From Micromonospora echinospora (GTDB lineage Bacteria; Actinomycetota; Actinomycetes; Mycobacteriales; Micromonosporaceae): a stretch of DNA of 64,000 nt. The stretch lies in assembly GCF_900091495.1 (NCBI RefSeq), contig NZ_LT607413.1:6091001-6155000 (forward strand). The letters are read 5' to 3'. The position numbers were made by a program, and so were the translations under genes. Under the pieces are notes generated by a model. The model worked only from the letters and a program-made list of their open reading frames with translations. It did no database searches and was not told where the DNA came from. Positions 34,756 to 42,605 of the stretch are shown one piece after another. The stretch's first letter is position 1. The number at the start of each line of letters is the position of its first letter.

Positions 34756-35241
34756 TCACGGGGCGGGGATGCTCGGTGCCGATCCCGATCCGAAGGACCA
34801 GCCCTCGACGCTGCCGGGTGCGGGGTTGTAGCTGCTTGCCCCGGAGGTGCTGTAGGACCAGGCGCCGCCGCTCGGGGCGTGCCAGTACGACCAGTACGCC
34901 GTGACCGGCGGGGTGTTGACGCACGGGTCCGTCGCGGAGGTCGGCAGGCCGTTGATGCGGCAGACGAAGGCCAGTCCCCAGCGCTGGGTGCCGGTGACGG
35001 TGAAGCCGGCGCCCTGCAGGGCGGCCAGTCCGGTCGCCGGGTCGCCGGGTGCGCAGGCGACCTGCACTCCCCCGCCGAGGGCGGTGAAGTCCACCACGAC
35101 GGTGACGCCGGACGTGCCGGTGCAGGCGGCGGCCTGGGCCGGCCGTGGTGCGGGGTCGGCGGCGGTCAACCCAGCGGCGGCGAGGACTGCGGCCATCAGG
35201 CCGACGAGCCAGCCACGACGGGAGGGACGGAAACGGGACAT
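34756..35241 (-). CDS. Secreted soluble DUF4430-like protein
   Basis: 161 residues. Signal peptide with twin Arg start (FRPSRRGWLVGLMAA) and AQA cleavage; mature part is one DUF4430-like domain: GVTVVVDFTALGGG, CAPGDPATGLAALQGAGF, FVCRINGLP and YWSYWHAPSGGAWSYS, ending soon after WSFG. It is clearly paralogous to the domain in 32100-32993 but lacks the linker and TM helix, so it is released. It follows the soluble alpha-barrel gene by 35 bases and shares its riboswitch. Confidence 0.8.
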   Translation of the reverse strand: MSRFRPSRRGWLVGLMAAVLAAAGLTAADPAPRPAQAAACTGTSGVTVVVDFTALGGGVQVACAPGDPATGLAALQGAGFTVTGTQRWGLAFVCRINGLPTSATDPCVNTPPVTAYWSYWHAPSGGAWSYSTSGASSYNPAPGSVEGWSFGSGSAPSIPAP

Positions 35242-35276
35242 GGATGCTCCTTAAGTCGAGACGGTTGTTCCGGGGT

Positions 35277-36320
35277 TCAGCGGCAGGGCAGGGTGGGGGC
35301 GTCCGGGTCGGCGCCGACGGCGGTGAGCCGTGGGTAGCCGACCCCGGTCAGTCCGAGGACGGCCTGGGTGGTCGCCCGGTTGAGGGTGTCCCGGTCGAGG
35401 GTGCCGCCGTCGAAGTCGACCGCGCCCCGGTCGGCGGGCACACCGGCGCAGCCGACCTGGAGTCCGACCAGGAAACTCCGGGCCCTGGCCCAGGCCAGGG
35501 GTCGGCCACCGTCGCGCAGCGCCTGGGCGGCCAGCCCGGTGCTGTTGGCGTTCGCGGTGCCGGCCGCGTTGGTGAAGCCTCCGTCGGTGCGCTGCACGGA
35601 GACCAGCCAGTTGAGTCCGGCGGTGGCGTCGGCCGGTCGGCCGGCGGCCCGCAGCGCCTGCACCGCCAGGGCGGTGGCGTCCACGTCGGGGACGCAGGTC
35701 GGTTGGGCGGGCAGCACCGGGTAGCCGCCGTCGGGGCAGCGGGTGCCGGCGAGCCACTCGCCTGCGGTGGGTGGGACGCCGGTGGCGGTCCGGGCCAGCG
35801 CGAGGATCGCCAAGGACTGACTGAAGGCGTTGCTGTAGTCGCCGTACGCGGACCGGTCGGTGAACCGGCCGTCCGGTGCCTGGAGTGACCGCAGGCGGGT
35901 GACCAGGTCGAGTCCGCCCACGGCGGTCGGGTCGCCGCCCCGCACCTGCACGGCGAGGGTGAGCTTGGCGGTCGCGCCCGCGTACGCCTCGGTGGTGCCG
36001 TCGCCGAGGTAGCCGTCGCGGATGTCGGGGCGGGTGACCCAGGCCAGCGCCCGGGCGGCCGGGTCGTCGGCGACGCCGGCCGCGGCGAAGGCGAACACCG
36101 CGTCCAGGGTCAGTCCGGGGTCGGGGTAGGCGACGCCGTCGAAGACGACCTCGAAGCGTTCCCCGTCGACGAGCTGCCGGGCCAGCCAGCCGGCTGCGGC
36201 GTCGGGCCGGTTCGCCACGGCCTGCGCGGGTGCGGTGAGTGTGGGTGTGACGAGCGTGAGGGCGGTGAGGACACCGCAGAGGAGGGTGAGCAGGCGGTGC
36301 CGGCTCAGGCGGACGACCAT
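35277..36320 (-). CDS. Secreted soluble alpha/alpha-barrel protein (prenyltransferase-repeat type)
   Basis: 347 residues from ATG 36320; the longer frame upstream runs into the riboswitch and is not coding. Signal peptide (LLTLLCGVLTALTLVTPTLTAPAQA), then alpha-barrel repeats parallel to those of 32990-34405: AAGWLARQLVDG, NAFSQSLAILALARTA, DVDATALAVQALRAAG, LNWLVSVQRTDGGFTN, NANSTGLAAQALRDGG. It ends at a Cys shortly after the barrel with no sorting signal. Several Cys pairs (C~230, C~245, C~306, C-terminal) may form disulphides. Probably a freely diffusing counterpart of the wall-anchored protein. Confidence 0.82.
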   Translation of the reverse strand: MVVRLSRHRLLTLLCGVLTALTLVTPTLTAPAQAVANRPDAAAGWLARQLVDGERFEVVFDGVAYPDPGLTLDAVFAFAAAGVADDPAARALAWVTRPDIRDGYLGDGTTEAYAGATAKLTLAVQVRGGDPTAVGGLDLVTRLRSLQAPDGRFTDRSAYGDYSNAFSQSLAILALARTATGVPPTAGEWLAGTRCPDGGYPVLPAQPTCVPDVDATALAVQALRAAGRPADATAGLNWLVSVQRTDGGFTNAAGTANANSTGLAAQALRDGGRPLAWARARSFLVGLQVGCAGVPADRGAVDFDGGTLDRDTLNRATTQAVLGLTGVGYPRLTAVGADPDAPTLPCR

Positions 36321-36436
36321 CGTCACGCGCCTTTCCGGCCCGGTGGTCGTCAGATCCCGGTCGGTTACCGAACGTGGGCAGCCTGCGGGACTCCGACCCG
36401 TGGGCCACGACGGGTTGAGGAGCGGGATTCGCGGAC

Positions 36437-36595
36437 ACGGCGGGTATTCGGGCTCGCCGCCAGGGTTCATCCCCTGGACGGCCTACCGTTGCGGGCCAGC
36501 GCCGGAATTCGACCGGACTTCCCCCACGCGTGTTCACGTCTGGAGTTGTGGCCACAGTGTCGGCCCCGCCACGGTGACTGTCAATGCCAGCGGTC
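36437..36595 (-). promoter_or_regulatory. Cobalamin riboswitch controlling the soluble B12-binder-like pair
   Basis: Minus-strand core elements in order: GGGGGAAGTCCGGTCGAATT, CCGGCGCTGGCCCGCAACGG, and GGCGAGCCCGAATACCCGCC. It ends ~115 bases before the ATG at 36320. The downstream leader has a hairpin (ACCCGT...ACGGGT) and a CCGGG...CCGGG-type pairing near the ribosome site but no U tract, so control may be translational. Confidence 0.9.
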
Positions 36596-36684
36596 CTGGC
36601 CGTCGGCACGGTTCCTCCCTGGTGGGCTTCACCGATCCCGGAGGAGTGGCGTAGGACACAGTGCAGAGTCCTATGTGGTTCGGT

Positions 36685-36852
36685 GGATGCCCTTGCTAGG
36701 GTCGGCCCGCGATGTGTGAGGGAAGCCGGTGTGAGCCCGGCACGGTCCTCGCCACTGTGACCGGGTAGTAGATCCCCTCGTGGGCCACTGGGCGTAAGCC
36801 TGGGAAGGCCGGGGTGAGCATTGACCCGGGAGTCAGGATACCTCCACCCGCA
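36685..36852 (+). promoter_or_regulatory. Cobalamin riboswitch upstream of an oligopeptide/nickel-type ABC importer
   Basis: Plus-strand elements: GGGAAGCCGGTGTGAGCCCG, GCACGGTCCTCGCCACTGTG, GGGCCACTGGGCGTAAGCCT, GGGAAGGC and the closing ACCCGGGAGTCAGGATACCT. This is a full cobalamin aptamer, oriented towards the substrate-binding protein gene at 37143. It is divergent from the minus-strand riboswitch at 36437-36595, with about 90 bases between the aptamers. Confidence 0.92.
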
Positions 36853-36885
36853 CGCCATCGATGTTGATCTACGAAGGATGGATCA

Positions 36886-36981
36886 GATGCACATGTCCTC
36901 GTCCGGTGCTCGCGCGTCGACCGCCGCCTGCTGGTCGCGCCCCGAACGACGCTCCCGTAGGAGCTGGCACCGAAGCCGCTG
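36886..36981 (+). CDS. Possible short leader peptide between riboswitch and ABC importer
   Basis: A 31-codon frame starts at ATG 36886, with GAAGGA about 8 bases upstream, and encodes MHMSSSGARASTAACWSRPE followed by an Arg/Trp-rich end. It lies in the 290-base leader after the riboswitch. The ribosome site is the main support; the composition is arginine-rich and could be chance. A T7 run at 37073-37079 lies downstream in the same leader. Confidence 0.25.
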
Positions 36982-37142
36982 ACCTGTCGTCACCGTGGTC
37001 TGTGATGACCGCTGTGGGACGCGCGTCGCGCGCAGCGTGGTGCTCGCCGGCGTGACCCGTTCTGGTCCACGATTTTTTTCCGGCCAGTCCCTGCCGGAGA
37101 GCGCCGTGGTTCCGTCTTCCACCCGAGCAAGGAGCCTGTGCC

Positions 37143-38732
37143 GTGAACAGACGTAGCGATCGCGTGGCCGGGGCCGCCGACCGACGCGCGTTGCTCAAGG
37201 GTGTGATGTCCGGCGCCGTGCTGCTGGGCGTGCCCGGATGGGCCGGATGCGGGACGCAGGAGCCGACGGCAGCGCAGGGCGGGGTGCCGCGCCGTGGCGG
37301 GAATCTGCGGGTCGTCACCTCGGGGGCAAGCACCACCGACGATGTGCTCGACCCGCATCTGGCCGGCTCGTGGGGCGGCGGAGCGGTGGCGAAGAACATC
37401 TTCGACAAGCTCGTCGCCTACGACAACGACCTGACTCTGCGTCCACGGTTGGCCGAGCGCCTGGAGCCGAACGCCGACGGCACGGTCTGGCGGATCGTCC
37501 TGCGTAAGGGCGTGGTCTGGCACGACGGCAAGCCGCTGACCGCCGACGACGTCCTGTGGAGTGTCAAGCGGATCATCGACCCGGCGAACAAGCTGCCGGC
37601 CGCCGCCGACCTCGCCATGGTCGACCTCGCCGGATCACGACGGGTCGACGACCTGACGGTCGAGTTGCGCATGAAGCACCCGATGGCCGACCTCGGGGCG
37701 CTGCTGGCCGGCTGGTACGTCTACGTGATCCAGAACGGCACCACCAGCTTCGACAAGGCCCACCCGCCCGTCGGCACCGGTCCGTTCCGGTTCGACAGCT
37801 GGACGCCGGGCGAGCGCACCCGCCTGGTGCGCAACGAGCGCTACTGGGAGCCGGCAAAGCCCTACGTGGACAGCGTGGAGATCCTCCTCGCGTCGGACGC
37901 TGACGCCCGGCTCAACGTGTTCCTCTCCGGGCGGGCCGACATCGTGCACCAGTTGTCCCATGTGCAGGCCAAGGCCCAGCAGGGCAACCGGCAACTCGGC
38001 ATTCGCCAGTCCCCGGTCGGGACCATGCACGCGTTCAACATGCTCATCGACCGTGAACCGTTCGACGACCCCAGGGTGCGCGAGGCGTTGAAGCTGACGG
38101 TGGATCGCCAGGCCATCGTCGACGCGGTGTTGTTCGGCTACGGCGAGGTCGGCAACGACCTGTACGGCAAGGGCGCGCCGAACTACGCCGACGCGATCCC
38201 GCAGCGGCCCCACGACCCCCAACGGGCGCGGGCGCTGCTGCGCGAGGCCGGCAGGGAGAACCTGAAGGTCACCCTGCACACCGCCGACGTCACGCCCGGG
38301 TACGTGCAGGCGGCGCTGCTCTACGCCGAGCAGGCCAAGCAGGCGGGCATCACCATCGAGGTGGTGAAGTCGGAGCGGTCGTCGTACTGGACCGACGTGT
38401 ATCTCAAGCAGCCCTTCACCCAGACCAGCTGGGGTAGCTACGCTCTGGAGTGGTTCTACGGCCAGGCGGTCGTGTCCGATGCGCTCAGTAACGAGACCGC
38501 CTGGAAGCGCCCCGCCTGGGACGCGAAGTTCGCCGTCGCCCGGGGCACCATCGACCCGGCGCTGCGCCGGGAGCGGTACCGGGAACTGCAACAGGAACTG
38601 TGGGCCGACGGTGGATACATCATCCACTCCTACGCCAGATGGCTCGACGGGGTGAGCCCTCGGGTGCGGGGTTTCACGGAGGCCACCGTCGCCAGCGACG
38701 ACTGGTGCAACTACGCCGACGTGTGGCTGTGA
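37143..38732 (+). CDS. ABC importer substrate-binding lipoprotein (family 5, peptide/nickel type), riboswitch-controlled
   Basis: 529 residues from a GTG at 37143 (AAGGAG upstream). N-terminus combines a Tat-like DRRALLKG motif with a lipobox WAGC (Cys36). SBP_bac_5 body: DPHLAGSWGGGAVAKNIFDKLVAYDNDLTLRPRLAERLEP, GTGPFRFDSWTPGERTRLVRNERYW, FDDPRVREALKLTVDRQAIVDAVLFGYGE. Family 5 proteins bind peptides, nickel/cobalt chelates or other small molecules. The cobalamin riboswitch argues for cobalt (chelate) or a corrinoid rather than nutrition peptides. Confidence 0.88.
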   Translation: MNRRSDRVAGAADRRALLKGVMSGAVLLGVPGWAGCGTQEPTAAQGGVPRRGGNLRVVTSGASTTDDVLDPHLAGSWGGGAVAKNIFDKLVAYDNDLTLRPRLAERLEPNADGTVWRIVLRKGVVWHDGKPLTADDVLWSVKRIIDPANKLPAAADLAMVDLAGSRRVDDLTVELRMKHPMADLGALLAGWYVYVIQNGTTSFDKAHPPVGTGPFRFDSWTPGERTRLVRNERYWEPAKPYVDSVEILLASDADARLNVFLSGRADIVHQLSHVQAKAQQGNRQLGIRQSPVGTMHAFNMLIDREPFDDPRVREALKLTVDRQAIVDAVLFGYGEVGNDLYGKGAPNYADAIPQRPHDPQRARALLREAGRENLKVTLHTADVTPGYVQAALLYAEQAKQAGITIEVVKSERSSYWTDVYLKQPFTQTSWGSYALEWFYGQAVVSDALSNETAWKRPAWDAKFAVARGTIDPALRRERYRELQQELWADGGYIIHSYARWLDGVSPRVRGFTEATVASDDWCNYADVWL

Positions 38733-39751
38733 AGGTCGGCCCCGGGCCCCGGTTGCCGTGGTGGGACCGTTTTCCGTTGGGCCGCTACCTCGCCGGACGC
38801 CTGTTGAGTGCCATCGTGGTGGTCGTCGCCGCCTCGGTGGTGATCTTCGGGGCGATGCAGCTGCTGCCCGGCGACGCCGTCGACGTCCTCCTCGCCAAGG
38901 GTGCCGGCTCCGGCGGTGGCACCGCCGCGCAGAAGGCGGCCCTGCGCGCCGAGCTCGGTCTCGACCGGCCCCTGCCCGAGCGGTACCTGGACTGGATCGG
39001 CGGTGTCCTGCGAGGTGACCTCGGCCGATCCGTGTTCTCCGGCCGGCCGGTCACCGAGATCGTCGCCGGTCGGCTCCGCAACACCCTGACCCTGGCTGCG
39101 GTGGCGACCGCGGTCCTCGTCCCGGTCGCGGTCGGCCTCGGCGCCTGGGCCGGTGCCCGTGCCGGTCGCGCCCGCGACCGGGCTGTCACCGTCGCCGCCG
39201 TCGTCGTCGGCGCGCTACCCGAGTTCGTCACCGCCACCCTGCTGATCGCGGTCTTCGCCTACGCCTGGCCGGTACTGCCGGCCGTGTCCATGCTCGACCC
39301 CGACGCCAGTCCGCTGTCCGCTCCCGAGGTCCTCGTGCTACCGGTCCTCACGCTGGTCGCGGTGATGGCCCCCCAGACGATCCGGATGGTCCGGGCGCAG
39401 GTGGCCGAGGCGATGGCCTCGGACTACGTGAGGATGGCGCGGCTGCACGGCGTGTCCGAACGGCGCATCGTCACCCACCACGCCCTACGGAACGCCCTCG
39501 CACCGGCGGCACCGCTCCTCGCGGGCAGCATCACCTGGCTGGTCGGCGGCATCGTCGTGGTCGAGACCGTCTTCAACTATCCCGGCATCTCGGCCGACCT
39601 GGTCCACGCGATCGGACACCGCGACCTGCCCTACGTACAGTCCGTGACCCTGCTCTTCGCCGCCACCACCGTCGTCGGCTACCTGCTGGCCGACCTGACA
39701 GTCCTGGCGCTGGTGCCGAAACTGCGCACGCAGCCCAGGCAGGGCCGATGA
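38729..39751 (+). CDS. ABC importer permease (DppB/NikB type)
   Basis: 340 residues; the GTG start overlaps the preceding TGA (GTGA). Six helices. LLPGDAVDVLLA, LGLDRPLPERYLDWIGGVLRGDLGRSVFSGRPV and the cytoplasmic EAA-type loop (EAMASDYVRMARLHGVSERRIVTHHALRNAL) are hallmarks of DppB/NikB permeases. It pairs with the next gene. Confidence 0.92.
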   Translation: MKVGPGPRLPWWDRFPLGRYLAGRLLSAIVVVVAASVVIFGAMQLLPGDAVDVLLAKGAGSGGGTAAQKAALRAELGLDRPLPERYLDWIGGVLRGDLGRSVFSGRPVTEIVAGRLRNTLTLAAVATAVLVPVAVGLGAWAGARAGRARDRAVTVAAVVVGALPEFVTATLLIAVFAYAWPVLPAVSMLDPDASPLSAPEVLVLPVLTLVAVMAPQTIRMVRAQVAEAMASDYVRMARLHGVSERRIVTHHALRNALAPAAPLLAGSITWLVGGIVVVETVFNYPGISADLVHAIGHRDLPYVQSVTLLFAATTVVGYLLADLTVLALVPKLRTQPRQGR

Positions 39752-40674
39752 CCACCCGTCCTGCCCGCATCCGGCGACGGACCGGGGGTGGCGTCATCGC
39801 GGGGGCGGCCGTGGTGGTCCTCGTGGTCGCGCTGGCCGGGCCGTGGTTCGCGCCGCACACCGCCACCGAGGTCGTCGGCCTGCCGTTCACTCCGCCCCGG
39901 TCCGGACACCCGCTCGGCACCGACTACCTGGGCAGCGACGTGCTCAGTCGCCTCCTGCACGGCGGGCGCACGGTCGTCGCGTTGTCGGCTGCCGCCACCG
40001 TCACGGCCTACCTGGCCGGCACCGCTGCGGGAATCCTCGCCGGGCTGCGCCACCGGGTGGACAGCGTCGTCCTCCGGCCGGTCGACGTGCTGCTGGCCGT
40101 CCCGCCGTTCCTCGTCCTGGCCGTTCTCGCCACCGCCACCGGACGGGGCACCCTCGTCGTCGTGGCCGCCTCGGCCCTGGCCAACCTGCCCGGCATCATC
40201 CGGGTCGTGCGCGCGGCCACCCTGCAGGTCGCCGTCCGCGGCTACGTCGAGGTGGCGATCGCCCGCGGCGAGTCCTGGCCCGACGTCGCCGTCCGCGACG
40301 TACTGCCCAACATCGCCGCCCCCGTCCTCGCCGACGTGGGCTCCCGCATCGCCGGCACCATCGCCATGGTCGCCGGCGCCAACTTCCTCGGACTCGGCCT
40401 GCAACCACCCGCCGCCGACTGGGCGCTGATGGTCGCCGAGAACCGCACCGGCCTGGTGCTCCAGCCCTGGGCGGTCGTCGCCCCGGCCGTTCTCATCGCC
40501 GCCCTCACCATCACCGTCAACCTGAGCGGCGACGAGATCGCGGCCCGGTTACGCCGCCCGTCCCGCGCCGGCACCACCACACCTGACCCCGCCCCGACGC
40601 TTCGCCCCGCGGACACGGCCATCGAAACCAACTCCGGCCGTGGACCGGTCAACGACGAGGTCGACCAACCATGA
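39748..40674 (+). CDS. ABC importer permease (DppC/NikC type)
   Basis: 308 residues, ATG in 4-base overlap with the upstream permease. PPRSGHPLGTDYLGSDVLSRLLHGGRT is the DppC entry motif; the EAA loop is RGYVEVAIARGESWPDVAVRDVLPNI. The C-terminal ~35 residues are a polar extension beyond the usual end. Start of the ATPase gene overlaps its end by 4 bases. Confidence 0.92.
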   Translation: MTTRPARIRRRTGGGVIAGAAVVVLVVALAGPWFAPHTATEVVGLPFTPPRSGHPLGTDYLGSDVLSRLLHGGRTVVALSAAATVTAYLAGTAAGILAGLRHRVDSVVLRPVDVLLAVPPFLVLAVLATATGRGTLVVVAASALANLPGIIRVVRAATLQVAVRGYVEVAIARGESWPDVAVRDVLPNIAAPVLADVGSRIAGTIAMVAGANFLGLGLQPPAADWALMVAENRTGLVLQPWAVVAPAVLIAALTITVNLSGDEIAARLRRPSRAGTTTPDPAPTLRPADTAIETNSGRGPVNDEVDQP

Positions 40675-42389
40675 CACTGGACGCCGCCGGACCATCGGCC
40701 GACATTCCGACGACCGGTGGCACCGGTCCACCGACCCGGCAGCAACTCGCCGTCGCGGTGGACGGCCTACGCGTGCACACCGACTCCGGTCGACCGATCG
40801 TCGACGGCGTCACGTTCGACCTGGCGGCCGGACACCTGCTGGCGCTCATCGGCGCCTCCGGATCGGGCAAGACCACGACCGCGCTGGCCCTGCTCGGCTG
40901 GGCCAATCCCGGCACCAGCATCACCGCCGGCAGCATTCGGATCGCCGGTGAGCCGGTCCTCGGCCGCACCGACACCGACCTCCGCCGGTTACGTTCCCGG
41001 CTGGTCAGCTACGTCCCCCAGGACCCGCTCCACGCGCTCAACCCGGCCCGGCGCGTCGGTCGGCAACTGTTCGAGATCCTGCACGCCCACCGGCGCACCC
41101 GCGACGCCGACGCGGTGATCGGCCGTGCCCTCGACCGTGCCCGGCTTCCCACCGACCGGCGGTTCCTGCGCCGCTACCCGCACCAGCTCTCCGGCGGCCA
41201 GCGCCAACGCGTCGTCATCGCCCAGGCCCTGCTCCTCGAACCAGCGGTCGTCGTCCTCGACGAGCCCACCACCGGCCTCGACGCCGCCACCCAGCACGAG
41301 TTCCTCACCCACCTGGACCGCCTCCGCGCCGAGACCGGCGCCGCCATGGTCTACGTGACCCACGACGTGGCAGCCATCGCCCCACACGCCGATCGAATCG
41401 CCGTGCTCCGCGCCGGCACCATCGTCGAGCACGACCACACCCGCACCCTCCTTCGTCGGCCGCGTCACCCGTACACCCGCCATTTGCTCGACGTCGTCCC
41501 CGACCCGCACCGTCGGGCGTCGGTCACGACCCGGCCGACCCGCGCCGACGGCTCCCCCGCCGCCCCGGCCGTCCCGGTTCTCCAGGTGCGCGGGCTGAGT
41601 GTCACCTACCGCGACGGCCACCAACGGATCGTCGCGGCCGACCGGGTCGACCTCGACCTCGAAGCCGGTAGCTGCCGGGCGCTCGTCGGTGCCTCCGGCT
41701 CCGGCAAGACCACCATCGGCCGCTGTGTCGCCGGGCTGCTCCGCCCCGATGCCGGCGGCATCGCCCTGCGCGGCGCGGTTCTCGCCCCGACCGCCCGCAG
41801 GCGCACCCCGACCCAACGCCGCGCCATCCAGATCGTCTTCCAGAATCCCGCCGAGTCACTCAACCCCCGCCGCACCGTCGGCGCCGAACTCGCCAGGGTC
41901 GTCCGCTACTTCGACACCACCGCAGGCGCTTCTGTGGCGCAACGGGTCGGGGACCTGCTGGACAGCGTCCGCCTGCCCCATGGCCTGGTCCATCGGTATC
42001 CGGGACAGCTCTCCGGTGGCGAACAGCAGCGCGTCGCCATCGCCCGTGCCCTGGCCGCCGGCCCCGACGTCCTGGTGTGCGACGAGATCACCTCCGCCCT
42101 CGACGTCTCCGTCCAGGCCACGGTCCTGGATCTGCTCGCCGCGCTGCGTCAGGAGCTCGGGCTCACCCTGTTGTTCATCACCCACGACCTCGGCGTCGTC
42201 TCCGCCGTCGCCGACCAGGTGACGTTGATCGACCACGGTCGGGTACAGGTCACCGGCTCCACCCGCTACCTGCTCGACGAGTCCGACCATCCTCTCGCCC
42301 GACGCCTGCTCGCGGCGGCCCCCAGCCTGAGCCGGGCCCTCGCCGGGGCCGGGGGCCCGGCCGCGACCGGGCGTCCCGGACCTCGATGA
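40671..42389 (+). CDS. ABC importer ATPase, fused DppD-DppF type
   Basis: 572 residues with two complete nucleotide-binding domains. N-half: GASGSGKTTTALALLG, LSGGQRQRVVIAQALLLEP, VVVLDEPTTGLD. C-half: GASGSGKTTIGRCVAGLL, LSGGEQQRVAIARALAAGP, VLVCDEITSALD. Each half has the oligopeptide-type C-terminal RHPYTRHLLD / DHPLARRLLAAAPS motif. It completes a four-gene importer with 4-base overlaps throughout. Confidence 0.92.
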   Translation: MTLDAAGPSADIPTTGGTGPPTRQQLAVAVDGLRVHTDSGRPIVDGVTFDLAAGHLLALIGASGSGKTTTALALLGWANPGTSITAGSIRIAGEPVLGRTDTDLRRLRSRLVSYVPQDPLHALNPARRVGRQLFEILHAHRRTRDADAVIGRALDRARLPTDRRFLRRYPHQLSGGQRQRVVIAQALLLEPAVVVLDEPTTGLDAATQHEFLTHLDRLRAETGAAMVYVTHDVAAIAPHADRIAVLRAGTIVEHDHTRTLLRRPRHPYTRHLLDVVPDPHRRASVTTRPTRADGSPAAPAVPVLQVRGLSVTYRDGHQRIVAADRVDLDLEAGSCRALVGASGSGKTTIGRCVAGLLRPDAGGIALRGAVLAPTARRRTPTQRRAIQIVFQNPAESLNPRRTVGAELARVVRYFDTTAGASVAQRVGDLLDSVRLPHGLVHRYPGQLSGGEQQRVAIARALAAGPDVLVCDEITSALDVSVQATVLDLLAALRQELGLTLLFITHDLGVVSAVADQVTLIDHGRVQVTGSTRYLLDESDHPLARRLLAAAPSLSRALAGAGGPAATGRPGPR

Positions 42390-42503
42390 CCTGGTCGTCA
42401 CGGGGATCCAGGGTCGAACTCGGCCGACTCGACGCCACCGATGCCGTAGCCGTACGAGGTGGCACGTCCGATCAGGTCTGTCGTGGGGTGCCGGCTGATG
42501 GTG

Positions 42504-42533
42504 CCGGTCCCGGCGCGTCCGCGCCGGGACCGG
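42504..42533. terminator. Bidirectional hairpin terminator between ABC importer and pectate lyase
   Basis: CCGGTCCCGGCGC at 42504-42516 pairs perfectly with 42521-42533 across a 4-base loop. It lies between convergent genes (stops at 42389 and 42606), so it can serve both. Confidence 0.7.
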
Positions 42534-42605
42534 TGACCGTGGGCATGTGCGGCGGCGTGGCCGTCGGGTGCTGGCCGTCTCCGGTGCCGCCGGCGTCCCG
42601 CTTCG

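Noticed and set aside
27290..36320. Possibility that the alpha/alpha-barrel proteins are real terpene cyclases or prenyltransferases
   Set aside because: They have signal peptides, lack DxDD/DDxxD catalytic motifs, and sit with DUF4430-like proteins under cobalamin riboswitches.
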